IMG/VR virus record: IMGVR_UViG_3300028557_000062
Location: 1 to 47,585 of that record
Length of the DNA: 47,585 nt
DNA from: a virus
Strand: one strand, 5' to 3'
Of this stretch, positions 23,488-33,641 are shown piece after piece (the stretch's first letter is position 1; each line of letters opens with the position of its first letter). Made by a program: the position numbers and the translations under genes. The notes beneath the pieces were generated by a model. It was not told the DNA's origin and did not search any database. It worked only from the letters and a program-made list of their open reading frames with translations.

Positions 23488-25320
23488 ATGGCAACTAACT
23501 CAAATAATAACTTTGATATACCAAAAGACGGTTATGTGTCTTTTGATGCTCTGTCTTTACGTCAATTAATCATAGAAAGGTTAAACGCTCAGAATGTTTT
23601 TACTGATCAAAATTTCATCGGTTCTAATTTAGCAGCGATTATAGATATTGTTGCTTATTCATATAATACGTTAATTTACTATTTAAACAGAACTTCAACT
23701 GAATCAATGTTTTCTGAAGCTCAGCTTTATGAAAACATTAATCGTATAGTTAAAATTTTAGATTACAAGCCGGTTGGTTTTCAAACATCTACTCTCTCTT
23801 TTGATTGTTCTGCTCAAAATTTTTCATCAGGCTTGTATACTATACCTCGTTACTCGTATATTACAACAAATAATATATCGTTCTCTTTTAATGAAGACAT
23901 CACATTTGCAAAAACTGTTCCAGTAGAGATTGAAAATTTAACAGAACTTGCACAACAAAAACTTCTATATCAGGGTAAGTATCAAGAGTATCCAATCTAT
24001 AATGCGACTGGGGATGATAATGAATTATTAATACTAGATACTACTAATATTAATGTAGATCACTTTAATATCGATGTATATGTAAAATCAGGTCTGACAA
24101 ATATTTGGAAGCTTTATACAAAAACAGCTAATCTATATCTAGAAGATGGTTACACCGAGAAGTATGAAATACGCCTTAATGCTAATAAGCGTTACGAAAT
24201 AAAATTTGGTAATGATATAAACGGTAAAAAATTACAAGCTGGAGATCAAATTGCTGTTTATTATTTAGTTAGTAACGGAACTAATGGGGAGATAGGACCT
24301 AATGTTTTTGAATCTTCTAATACAGGTTTATTTCTGTATAACACCCCACAGTATAATGAAATTACAAATAGCATTAACGGTAATCTTAGATATATAACAA
24401 ATCAAGAAACTAACAATTTATTTTTTAGTAATACCACATCTTCAACTTTATCTCAACCTGGAGAAGAAGCTGAACAAGTTCGGGCTAACGCTCCTGCTTT
24501 ATATAAAAGTCAGTATCGCTTAGTAACCGCCAGAGACTATGAAGTCTTTATAAAAACAAATTTTGCAAATTTAATAACTGACGTTAAAGCTGTTAATAAT
24601 TGGGAATATGTTTCTGGTTATTTAAAATACTTTTATGATATCGGTTTAATTAATCCTGCTAATACAGAAAGAGCTCTCTTTAATCAATTACTATATTCTG
24701 ATAGCTGCAATTTTAATAACATATATCTTATAGTTGTACCAAAAAATTCAACTTTAACATCTTTAGATTATCTACTACCTGCCCAAAAAGAACTTATTAA
24801 CTCTTCTATCTTACCTACAAAAATGGCAACAACTGAAACTACCTTTATTGACCCAGTTTATAAAGGAGTATCGTTTGGTGTTCAAATATCTTTATCAGAA
24901 GATTTAGCTATTGATAATATAGGGGATTTAAGCCGTATACGAGTTTACAAAAAAGCAGACTCTCGTCGAGATAACGATTCAATAAAAAAAGATATTAGCA
25001 ATATTTTTACTGATTATTTTAGTAAACGTAATATGAAACTAGGTCAAACTCTTGATTTAAGATTTTTAACTCAGTCTATATTAGGGGTAAACGGTGTTGA
25101 TTATTTTGTAACAACTAGAATTGATGCTCCTGAAGTAGTAGTGCAAGGCCTTTCTCTCTTTGTATGGAACCCCTTATATTTAGAAAATGACTTTCAGGTA
25201 ACTCAAAACAATATAACATCTAAATATTTTGAATATTTTTACTTTGACGGTCTACAAAATATTGAAAATAAAATTGAAATAGAATCAGTAGTAGGAAATT
25301 TTTCAACTACTGAATATTAA
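23488..25320 (+). CDS. 6: Baseplate wedge protein gp6
   Basis: This 610-residue protein matches gp6 (660 residues in T4), the main wedge component and a relative of the baseplate J family. The N-terminal segment SLRQLIIERLNAQNVFTDQN (22-41) continues as FIGSNLAAIIDIVAYSYNTL and YYLNRTSTESMFSEAQLYEN, the diagnostic helical block of gp6. Later it has RLVTARDYEVFIKTNFANLI (about 345-364), the conserved TxxDYE motif of J-type proteins, and NGVDYFVTTRID near the C-terminus. It forms the iris-like ring around the hub and contacts gp25 and gp53. No start problem is seen; ATG follows the gp25 stop by 3 bases. Confidence 0.9.
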   Translation: MATNSNNNFDIPKDGYVSFDALSLRQLIIERLNAQNVFTDQNFIGSNLAAIIDIVAYSYNTLIYYLNRTSTESMFSEAQLYENINRIVKILDYKPVGFQTSTLSFDCSAQNFSSGLYTIPRYSYITTNNISFSFNEDITFAKTVPVEIENLTELAQQKLLYQGKYQEYPIYNATGDDNELLILDTTNINVDHFNIDVYVKSGLTNIWKLYTKTANLYLEDGYTEKYEIRLNANKRYEIKFGNDINGKKLQAGDQIAVYYLVSNGTNGEIGPNVFESSNTGLFLYNTPQYNEITNSINGNLRYITNQETNNLFFSNTTSSTLSQPGEEAEQVRANAPALYKSQYRLVTARDYEVFIKTNFANLITDVKAVNNWEYVSGYLKYFYDIGLINPANTERALFNQLLYSDSCNFNNIYLIVVPKNSTLTSLDYLLPAQKELINSSILPTKMATTETTFIDPVYKGVSFGVQISLSEDLAIDNIGDLSRIRVYKKADSRRDNDSIKKDISNIFTDYFSKRNMKLGQTLDLRFLTQSILGVNGVDYFVTTRIDAPEVVVQGLSLFVWNPLYLENDFQVTQNNITSKYFEYFYFDGLQNIENKIEIESVVGNFSTTEY

Positions 25321-25328
25321 TAAAAACT

Positions 25329-28300
25329 ATGATACAAACTAGTTTTTTAACAACTCCTTTAACAGGTAATGTATATGTAACAGATTTTACTTTTACAGAC
25401 CAAACTACTAGTGTTGCCCCTATTGCAACTCGTATATGGAGTTTTGGAGATCAAACATACACTTATAATACTATCTCTCCTACCCACGTATATACCTATC
25501 CAGGTGTATATACTGTTTCTTTAACTGCTACTGACACTTTAGGTAGTATCTACGTAGACACTCAAAATATAACAGTAGACTATGCTTTTAGAGATGCTTT
25601 ACAATTTTTAGAAATACCTGATAGCTATGCCAACCCGGGTGTAAGTACTTCAACAACCTTTAAAGTTGGTGTAACCTCTGCTCAAATAAATGTACCACTT
25701 ATTGTCAATCTTTTTGCAACAAACTCTAAATCTACCCCTTATCAATTTGTACCTGATAAGTGGAAATTCTTAACACCCACTTGGAGATTTCTAGATAAAA
25801 ATTACAATACTATTACATCTCTTTCTGTCGAAGCAGTACCTCTTTATGTAAATAATAAAGTTGCTGCGGTTTCCGGAGAAGTTGAATTTTATTATATCGA
25901 TGACTTATATTCTAGTCCCCCGAATGTATGTGGACCTCTTTTGCTTACAGCTACCCTTGAAACATCAGGGTTTATTTACCCTTTAGATTCTAAAATTTAC
26001 GACTATTTTAGTTATGCAAACAATAAAACAGTACGTACTGGTCTCTTGTGGCAGGTAAATAATATTTTACCTGATTATCTTAAAGTTTCAGAAAATTATA
26101 TAAATGATATTTACCCGCAAAAATGGAATGGAGTAAAAATACCGTTTACTGTTACATGTCAGAGTAGTAGAGCTAGTCTTTTATCAGGATCAGACTCTGC
26201 AGAATCCGGTATAATATTTTCTTACCCTGAGAGTAATAATTTAGGACTACAATCTAACATTTTTGTAAAACTATCAAATACTGATAATTTTACTGTTGAT
26301 GAAGCTCCCTTACACTTTAAAGCTACAGATGATAATGGATCTACAACTGGGGGTTTTATATTTACAACAATAACCCCGACAACCTCAATAGATACAACTA
26401 ACATTTTAGTCAGTACTGTAGCATATATAGACATTGATATTGAAACAAACAAATTTACTTACCCTGTTGGATATACACCCAACCCCTTTGTATGGGTATC
26501 AAATCCTGAACGCAACACCATAAATAGAGTTACTCTAGAGCCCTATTTTAATACTTGCCCCAGTATTAATGAGTATAAAAATAATAGAGTATTAGTAGAG
26601 GGGTATGTTAAAGCAATATCTGTACCTAAAGTTGAACTAAATACAACATATAATTATTCCATGTCTGGTTTTGCTGGTATATATGGTATGGCAATAGATC
26701 CAAGACGACATGAGCTTATTGCAACTGACGCTGAATTAGATCGTATTTATAAATTTTCTAGTCAGGGCTTACTCTTAAGCACTATAGAATTATCGAGTAT
26801 TACAGGCTATTCACCAGTAACAGGTGGACCCACCCCTTCTAATATAAGTATTGACGAAAATTATAACTTCTATGTATCATTGTTTAATGCAGTTTCAGTT
26901 TTAAAGTTTGATAAGGAATTTAATTATCTTTATACACTGACACCTTCAGGTATTGATATTGAAGAAATTATTAATGGGGATAATATTTTAAAACCCCCTA
27001 CTGTAGAAACAGATAGAGAAAATAATGTTTGGGTAACATACGCTTACCCACTTTGTAGTTTATTAGTAAAATATAATTCAACAGGGCAACCTATATTACA
27101 AATACCTTTAAGCTCATATATTATACCTGTAAGTATTGCCATTACCCCAGACAACAGTGTTTGGGTAGGTAATAATATTGTTACAACTGTTACACCCTCT
27201 ACTGCTGTACCTTTTCTAGTACAAGATACAATACTCAATTACATACCTGGCTACCAAATAACTACTGGTAATTTACAATTGTTTAGTGCTAATGGTACAC
27301 TTTTAAGTACTGTATCAGGATTTATAAACCCTAGCTATTTGGCATTAGATAGAAATAACAGTTTATGGTTCACTCACGGTATTCGCAATATTGGTTATAT
27401 TGATATAAACGGTAATACAGGTTCTTGGCGTGTCAATAATGAGTCTAATGAAGAACAAGTTAAATTTCAACCACTCGATGAGGTTTATATAGAAGATGAG
27501 TCAGTTATAGGTAGTGATCAAGAGCTAATAGTTTTAGACGCAGATGAAGAGCTAGGGGGTCTTGGAGTCGATGTTTACAATAGAGTTTGGGTTATTGATT
27601 CTTTAACTAATCTTGTTTATGCTTTTTCTGCTACTTCTACTATATCGAATGATCAAATTCAAATTGCAAAAATTTACCCTGATTCTACAATTGGTTATTT
27701 TAATAATTTAAACGATACCTTTACATACACTACTACAAGTGAATTTTTTAAATCCGCTCAAGCCAATGGCGACTGGACTGGTAACAGATGGTATCAAAAA
27801 TATTTTAGACCATCTGCAGTTTCTGCAATACCTTTATCAGGAATTTCTACTTCTTTTAGTATTAAACCATTTATTAATAACACAGAAATATACCGCATTA
27901 ATGAAAACTTTAATAATGCTAATTATTTTAAATCTCTTATACTACCTGACTCCCTAAATAAGAATACAAATTTACTTGATAATTTTTTCGGTGCAGCTGT
28001 AGGCACTAGTACACCTAGCGCTTATGAAGATCTGGGACAAATAGTTTATGAAAGAATTGCCAATTTTGTTTACAATCACACCGATGTAGATACCTGTAAT
28101 ATAGATCAACTTCTGTCTCTTGCTGATCAAATGGATGTTTTTGCTGCCAACTACGATTTAACGTTACCAAGCGAGATTAAAAAATATCTAGATATTGCAT
28201 CGATTTCTAAAAATAAACTTTGGGGTCTGAGATCCCCGATACCTCTTTCAGCTTTAAGTATTGGATCTAAACTAAACACTCGAACAGATTATATAACAGC

Positions 28301-28619
28301 TGGTACTTATATTTACCTACAAAGTAAGTTTGATTCAAAATATACGTTCTATCAAGTACCTCTATTGAGTAGTTCTACAATTTACCCGTTATCGTCATTA
28401 CAGGGTTACGGTTTTGTTCAGCCCGTATTAGCAAATTACCTTTTTTATAAATTTGTACCTAGATATACTGATAATTTTATTGAAAACTACATAGACTGGC
28501 AAAACCCCAATACTACCCTATCTCCCTATCTATCTACAACTATAGAGTGGTACGGAGATAACGGAGCTATTGAAACAGCATTTAACTATTTGTTAACTGA
28601 GAATCTAGTAGTTAAATAA
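25329..28619 (+). CDS. Large tail/baseplate protein: PKD domain and NHL-like propeller (gp7 position)
   Basis: This 1096-residue protein occupies the place of gp7 after gp6. It begins with a PKD/Ig-like domain (about residues 10-85): IWSFGDQTYTYNT, then HVYTYPGVYTVSLTATD. Residues about 90-430 are beta-rich and unassigned. From about 447 to 770 comes an NHL/SMP-30-like propeller with repeated (I/V/A)xxDxxxxxxV(S/T) units: GMAIDPRRHELIATD, ISIDENYNFYVSLF, VETDRENNVWVTYA, IAITPDNSVWVGNN, LALDRNNSLWFTHG and GVDVYNRVWVIDS. The C-terminal 240 residues are helical and beta mixed. T4 gp7 (1032 residues) also has an N-terminal Ig-like domain and a propeller-like body, so a gp7 equivalent is plausible, but sequence identity was not established. 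Confidence 0.7.
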   Translation: MIQTSFLTTPLTGNVYVTDFTFTDQTTSVAPIATRIWSFGDQTYTYNTISPTHVYTYPGVYTVSLTATDTLGSIYVDTQNITVDYAFRDALQFLEIPDSYANPGVSTSTTFKVGVTSAQINVPLIVNLFATNSKSTPYQFVPDKWKFLTPTWRFLDKNYNTITSLSVEAVPLYVNNKVAAVSGEVEFYYIDDLYSSPPNVCGPLLLTATLETSGFIYPLDSKIYDYFSYANNKTVRTGLLWQVNNILPDYLKVSENYINDIYPQKWNGVKIPFTVTCQSSRASLLSGSDSAESGIIFSYPESNNLGLQSNIFVKLSNTDNFTVDEAPLHFKATDDNGSTTGGFIFTTITPTTSIDTTNILVSTVAYIDIDIETNKFTYPVGYTPNPFVWVSNPERNTINRVTLEPYFNTCPSINEYKNNRVLVEGYVKAISVPKVELNTTYNYSMSGFAGIYGMAIDPRRHELIATDAELDRIYKFSSQGLLLSTIELSSITGYSPVTGGPTPSNISIDENYNFYVSLFNAVSVLKFDKEFNYLYTLTPSGIDIEEIINGDNILKPPTVETDRENNVWVTYAYPLCSLLVKYNSTGQPILQIPLSSYIIPVSIAITPDNSVWVGNNIVTTVTPSTAVPFLVQDTILNYIPGYQITTGNLQLFSANGTLLSTVSGFINPSYLALDRNNSLWFTHGIRNIGYIDINGNTGSWRVNNESNEEQVKFQPLDEVYIEDESVIGSDQELIVLDADEELGGLGVDVYNRVWVIDSLTNLVYAFSATSTISNDQIQIAKIYPDSTIGYFNNLNDTFTYTTTSEFFKSAQANGDWTGNRWYQKYFRPSAVSAIPLSGISTSFSIKPFINNTEIYRINENFNNANYFKSLILPDSLNKNTNLLDNFFGAAVGTSTPSAYEDLGQIVYERIANFVYNHTDVDTCNIDQLLSLADQMDVFAANYDLTLPSEIKKYLDIASISKNKLWGLRSPIPLSALSIGSKLNTRTDYITAGTYIYLQSKFDSKYTFYQVPLLSSSTIYPLSSLQGYGFVQPVLANYLFYKFVPRYTDNFIENYIDWQNPNTTLSPYLSTTIEWYGDNGAIETAFNYLLTENLVVK

Positions 28620-28636
28620 TAATATAACTATTAGCC

Positions 28637-31600
28637 GTGGCAATCAACACTCAACAGTTAAATTTGTTTTCAAAGCCTATTTCTCAAGCAACTTCTGCAA
28701 GAGATACGAATAGCCCTTTGTCTTATAAAGAGTGGTATACTTCATATACCGGCATAATACCCGGGCAAGAGCTAGCATTGTATAACTCATATCTGATAAA
28801 TTGGTATAATCAAAAAAAAGATCAGTACACATCTCTTACTACGCAAACTAGATTAAATTATCTAACTCTTTTAAAGCAATTACAAATTTTTTATTCTAAC
28901 GAAGAAGCTGAAAACTGGTACAGCCAGGTAAATTTAGATAGTGAAAAAGAATTATTAATAGCAATTCCTTATTTTGCAAAAAAATTAAAAGAAATAGCTC
29001 TTTATTATCTCAATATAAGAGAAGAAATAAAAAAGAATAAGATCAAATATAACGTTGTAGGCACTACCACCGGAGTTACACAAGAACTACAAGAACAATT
29101 ATTGACACTATTTACAAAGAGACCTAATCAAAGTGTATCTATACCGAGTAGTATTTGGACTAATATTTCCGAGCTTAGCTCTGTTAAAGATAATCTAGTT
29201 ATACAATTTGAAGAACTGTATGACGATCATGAATATTCTGATCAAAGTGCCACACTACCAGTCTCTGCTTACTACAATTTAGATAGTAAAAATTTAAAAG
29301 ATTTTTTTGAAACAAAAAATCTACCACTTACTGCTACTAACTGGATTTATAAGCAAGGTACATACGATATTAATGATGAGGAACTCACTTTTAATATTGA
29401 CCTTGCAACTCAGATCTTACAAAAATATATTGGAGAAAATAAATTTGCTGTTTCAACATCTACTCCAGCCCCTAGTTCTTCTACAGAGTTTTATGATATA
29501 GTTATATCGTCTGGTAATAACAATTTTTATTGGCCTAAGGGTGTTTACAAGCCTGACATTTCTACAGTTACTATATATAAACCTGTACCGCTGACAGCTT
29601 CAAATATACAAGACCTTGGGGTAGCAGGAGACTCTATTCTTAACTCTGACACTATATTTGTTAAAAGTGCTAAAGGTATTGAAGGAGCTTGGTTAAGATT
29701 TAAACAATACGATGAAACGGATGCAGCTGTTAATTCTTATATTGAAGGAAATAAAACAACCACATTTAAGTTCCCGTTTCCTGGTTTTGGTTTATCTGGA
29801 GAAGATATTGAATGGTCTGGCCCAAGCTTAAACTTCACAACTGAATATTCTTATTTAGAAACTGAAATAAAAGAAGCAATTAATGCTGCTTATTGGAATA
29901 CAGACACTAGCAACTTTCAAATAACCCCTATTAGTTTAAACTCTACAACTTTAATAGATTCTGGAGCTTATGCTAATGATTCATATTTACTTGCAGACAA
30001 AATAACAATTCGCCCTAACCCACCACTTTACGATTCTACTAATTACTCTGGGGAAATACAAGAAGCTTGGTTATATAAAATTACCAAAACAGATATACCT
30101 GTTAATATTGGTAATAGTGTTATTGTGTGGCCCTACCAGAGAGTTGATCCTAATGAACAATTTCCTTCTTATATACCCTCTAATATAAATACCGTTTGCG
30201 AGCCTTTAAATTTATCAAGCATACCGGTACCAGGGGCTACAAGTTCGAGATATCTATCGAGTGCTGATAAGATTTATAAAATTCAAAACTATACAGATAC
30301 AATAGATCTAGCAGTTGAATGTGCTTGGTTATCAGGAACAGAAGCTATTTATGAAAATCGCACCGGTGTTAGTCAGCCCAGTTTAAACGGAATATTTAAA
30401 TCAGGGGAATATAGTCGCTTTATTTGGGAGGGACCCGATCTAACAGATGCAGATTTAGTTTTTAAAACAATAAAACATCAACCTGATTGCACCTTCACGA
30501 CAACGGCTACTTCTTATAAAGATTTTAGTCTTTGTACATGCTATCAAACACTTTTTACTCCATTTGGACATTCAGGTACTGATTATGATGATAATAACAG
30601 AGTTGCTGATTTTATCGCAGAAGATCTAGTTCCGTTCGAAGCTTTTAACTTACTTAGTTGGCGAGATATTTTTAGTACAAATTATACGTCTAGCTCTGCT
30701 TTCGGATGGTATAGAACAAATAAAGAGATCGGATGGGGAGATGGCAGCTGGCGAACCGGTTCTTCCTTAGTAGACAACAAACTTTATCTTCGCTACGGTA
30801 AAACATATATATATTATCGAGCAAAAGATACATCTCTTAATAACACCTTACCTGAACTTGTCATTCGCTATCCTTATCTAAACCCTAGTGTAAAATGGAT
30901 GAAGGCCATTAAAAATGAAATTAATGAATGGGTTAGTACCGATAGTGAAGCCGATATGGTTATCCGCCCGGGCGATTTATTGATTTACGAAAAAACTGCT
31001 ACTACATCCTATGACTATATAAGTTCAAGTACTAATATACAAAACATTGGTCCTACAGCAGCTAATATTAATACAATATGGTCTGACTATAACTATGTAA
31101 CTATTGGAGCTAGTCAGTTTGGAATCCCTCAATCGGTTACAGTTTTTTATCCTACAGATATATTTACAGTTAATGGAGCGAGGGATGTTGATCTATCAAC
31201 AGATTACTCTCAATATCCATTTACTAATTATAATAATATTGTTAATGGTGTAGTTAACTGGAAGCTAACAGACCCGTTTAATCAGGAATATTTTATAAAC
31301 AATGTTGCCCGCTTTACATTCCAACCAAATGTAACTGGAGTTTATACAGTGATGTTAACTGCTATAACAGCAGCTAAAATTTTACCTGGAAAAACATACA
31401 CATCGACCGAGTCAGGGCTCATGATATTTTCAGATATACCTCCTATAACCGCTATTGATACTTATATAACTCAAACTACCAATTTAAGTACCTACAGTAT
31501 TATACGAAACGTTCCTGGGTTTGTTATTAACGCTCAACTATATGGGTGGAACTATAACACTAATAAGCCCGCATCTAACACTATTGGGGCTCGTCCCTAC

Positions 31601-33640
31601 TGGGCAAATAGCTCAACACTTTATCGAGATATAGATAGTTGGGGAACACCGTTTCGTTTAGTAGATAACTACAATATTGTAACTCAACCAATCATATCTG
31701 ATATACAGCTAAACGCAAATAATTTATTTGAATATGAACGCAAATATTCAACATCTTTTAGCTGGGTACAACCTATTAACTATAAAACTGAAGTTAATGA
31801 AAGTGTATGGTCTACAATTTATTTTAATACCACCGGAGCTTCAAATTTTGAACATATTTTAAACAATTTAACCAATCAATTAGTTGCTCGAGTATCTAAT
31901 GATACGTCGCCCATAATATTTCAAAATATTGTTAATAATCAACCCGTTGAAGTTTGGTATAAAGCTCTAAATTCTTTTATTTGGAATATAACAGCTGAAC
32001 CTTCCATTAACAGTGTAGTATATTCTAATCCAATTCCTGAATTAAGAATAGCTGCAGATAGACCTTGGAATAATCTAACAAATAGGTATTTTCCAAAATA
32101 TAATATCACTCCGGCATTAGACAGCCTTTACACAGAACAAGATAGAGGTGGTTTTTTCACCCCAAATAATTTAGGTATATCTACATATCTTAATAAAGAT
32201 TTTATAGGGGTTCTGCAGATCTCTTCTACTGCTTTATCTGGAGTTTTTGAAGATGCCTCTACAAGAGTTGGTGGTCGCGGTTTAACAAAAGCTGATCAAC
32301 CTACTCCATATACACAAGTCATAGAGAATAATATATGGTTAAAAGAGCCTATTGTATCAGGTCCTATTGCTGGTACAATAAAAAAACAAATAACTAAAAA
32401 ATATCAAAAGTTTATACCCTATCAATCCACATATGAAACTAACCCAAGGTCTCAGGTTGGTCTAATATTACCAACTAGTCGACAGACCCCTTGGGGTGCA
32501 GATCAAGATTTACTATGGACTGATACCGCCAATAAACCAGAAAGCTTTTCAGGGGTACCTAATGTAAGTGCATGGGGTCAATCTCAAATTCTTAAAAATA
32601 CCTCTAAGATGCTCACTAACTGGGTTACTGATATATTTGGTAACCAATACGGTTTATATAAAGATTTACAAGATTTGAATTCTTTTAGTAATCGGTACAC
32701 ACCAGGAGAGATTTGGATTAGAAAAAACTCTCAGTTTGTATCCCCTGCCCAAATAGCTTTAAGTGCAGTTTTTGATACCTATAAAGCTTATAACTTCTAT
32801 AATCAATTAACAGGAGACGGTGTTAGAAAAATAGACATGTTTTTTAATACTCTATATATTGAAACATCTAGTATTATTTTATTAGAAGATATTAATTTTA
32901 ATTATGAAACTGATAATATTTTTAGTATATCTGATAACTCCCGTCAGATACCTTTAATATATGCTTCTAATGATCAGAATATATCTCAAACCCTTCTTAC
33001 CCCCGCTTCTACAATACCGGTAATACCAGGAGACACATGGTTTTTCCCAGAAAATAAAAAAGTAATATTAACTGTTTGCGGATTAGATAATACAGTACTT
33101 TACCCGTTCTTATATGAATATAGTTTAATTAGTAAAGATTTAATTAAAGTATTTCCTAAAAATTTAAGTGACATAAACACGATTAACACTCTTAGTAGTT
33201 TAGATATACAGGTTATTGAGCCACCGGTTATCTCATACGATGAACTTAAAAAAGAATTTATTTTAACTATACTTGGTAGAAATACCAATAATAAAGACAA
33301 TATTATCGAAATTTCTATAAACAATTTACCTGATATGGTTTTAAACGATATAAATGTTTATACCCCTACAGAAACACTCTATAATAAGGTGCCACCTTTT
33401 GTTATAAGCCCTCTTTCTATATCTACTTCTGCAAATAATATATTTACCTATACGGTTTCAGCTTTAAATGAACCTAATACGTATACTTTACTAACAGCTA
33501 CTAATTGGGCATCAGTAAACAATTTCGGTGTATTCTCTCTTACTTCTCCATCATTAATTGGCAATTACTTTTTACCTTTTGTTGTAAGCAATAACATCGG
33601 GCCTACTTATTACTCCTTACATATAAACGTTACAGCATAA
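28637..33640 (+). CDS. Giant virion structural protein of unknown type
   Basis: This 1667-residue protein starts with GTG at 28637. Its first about 180 residues are helical and aromatic (SYKEWYTSYTGIIPGQELAL, NSYLINWYNQKK, a Lys-rich helix near 115-137), and the rest is beta-rich with many Tyr, Trp, Asn and Ser residues. A Trp-rich section near 700-730 includes GWYRTNKEIGWGDGSWRTG. A PKD-like unit ends in NVTGVYTVMLTAITAAK (about 900). Near residues 1270-1340 is a distinctive SRQTPWGADQDLLW, SAWGQSQILKNTSKM and TNWVTDIFGNQYGLYKD section. The last 80 residues resemble a cadherin/He_PIG-like Ig domain. There are no enzyme motifs. It belongs to the baseplate/tail-fibre block and is probably a tail periphery protein. 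Confidence 0.75.
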   Translation: MAINTQQLNLFSKPISQATSARDTNSPLSYKEWYTSYTGIIPGQELALYNSYLINWYNQKKDQYTSLTTQTRLNYLTLLKQLQIFYSNEEAENWYSQVNLDSEKELLIAIPYFAKKLKEIALYYLNIREEIKKNKIKYNVVGTTTGVTQELQEQLLTLFTKRPNQSVSIPSSIWTNISELSSVKDNLVIQFEELYDDHEYSDQSATLPVSAYYNLDSKNLKDFFETKNLPLTATNWIYKQGTYDINDEELTFNIDLATQILQKYIGENKFAVSTSTPAPSSSTEFYDIVISSGNNNFYWPKGVYKPDISTVTIYKPVPLTASNIQDLGVAGDSILNSDTIFVKSAKGIEGAWLRFKQYDETDAAVNSYIEGNKTTTFKFPFPGFGLSGEDIEWSGPSLNFTTEYSYLETEIKEAINAAYWNTDTSNFQITPISLNSTTLIDSGAYANDSYLLADKITIRPNPPLYDSTNYSGEIQEAWLYKITKTDIPVNIGNSVIVWPYQRVDPNEQFPSYIPSNINTVCEPLNLSSIPVPGATSSRYLSSADKIYKIQNYTDTIDLAVECAWLSGTEAIYENRTGVSQPSLNGIFKSGEYSRFIWEGPDLTDADLVFKTIKHQPDCTFTTTATSYKDFSLCTCYQTLFTPFGHSGTDYDDNNRVADFIAEDLVPFEAFNLLSWRDIFSTNYTSSSAFGWYRTNKEIGWGDGSWRTGSSLVDNKLYLRYGKTYIYYRAKDTSLNNTLPELVIRYPYLNPSVKWMKAIKNEINEWVSTDSEADMVIRPGDLLIYEKTATTSYDYISSSTNIQNIGPTAANINTIWSDYNYVTIGASQFGIPQSVTVFYPTDIFTVNGARDVDLSTDYSQYPFTNYNNIVNGVVNWKLTDPFNQEYFINNVARFTFQPNVTGVYTVMLTAITAAKILPGKTYTSTESGLMIFSDIPPITAIDTYITQTTNLSTYSIIRNVPGFVINAQLYGWNYNTNKPASNTIGARPYWANSSTLYRDIDSWGTPFRLVDNYNIVTQPIISDIQLNANNLFEYERKYSTSFSWVQPINYKTEVNESVWSTIYFNTTGASNFEHILNNLTNQLVARVSNDTSPIIFQNIVNNQPVEVWYKALNSFIWNITAEPSINSVVYSNPIPELRIAADRPWNNLTNRYFPKYNITPALDSLYTEQDRGGFFTPNNLGISTYLNKDFIGVLQISSTALSGVFEDASTRVGGRGLTKADQPTPYTQVIENNIWLKEPIVSGPIAGTIKKQITKKYQKFIPYQSTYETNPRSQVGLILPTSRQTPWGADQDLLWTDTANKPESFSGVPNVSAWGQSQILKNTSKMLTNWVTDIFGNQYGLYKDLQDLNSFSNRYTPGEIWIRKNSQFVSPAQIALSAVFDTYKAYNFYNQLTGDGVRKIDMFFNTLYIETSSIILLEDINFNYETDNIFSISDNSRQIPLIYASNDQNISQTLLTPASTIPVIPGDTWFFPENKKVILTVCGLDNTVLYPFLYEYSLISKDLIKVFPKNLSDINTINTLSSLDIQVIEPPVISYDELKKEFILTILGRNTNNKDNIIEISINNLPDMVLNDINVYTPTETLYNKVPPFVISPLSISTSANNIFTYTVSALNEPNTYTLLTATNWASVNNFGVFSLTSPSLIGNYFLPFVVSNNIGPTYYSLHINVTA

Positions 33641-33641
33641 T

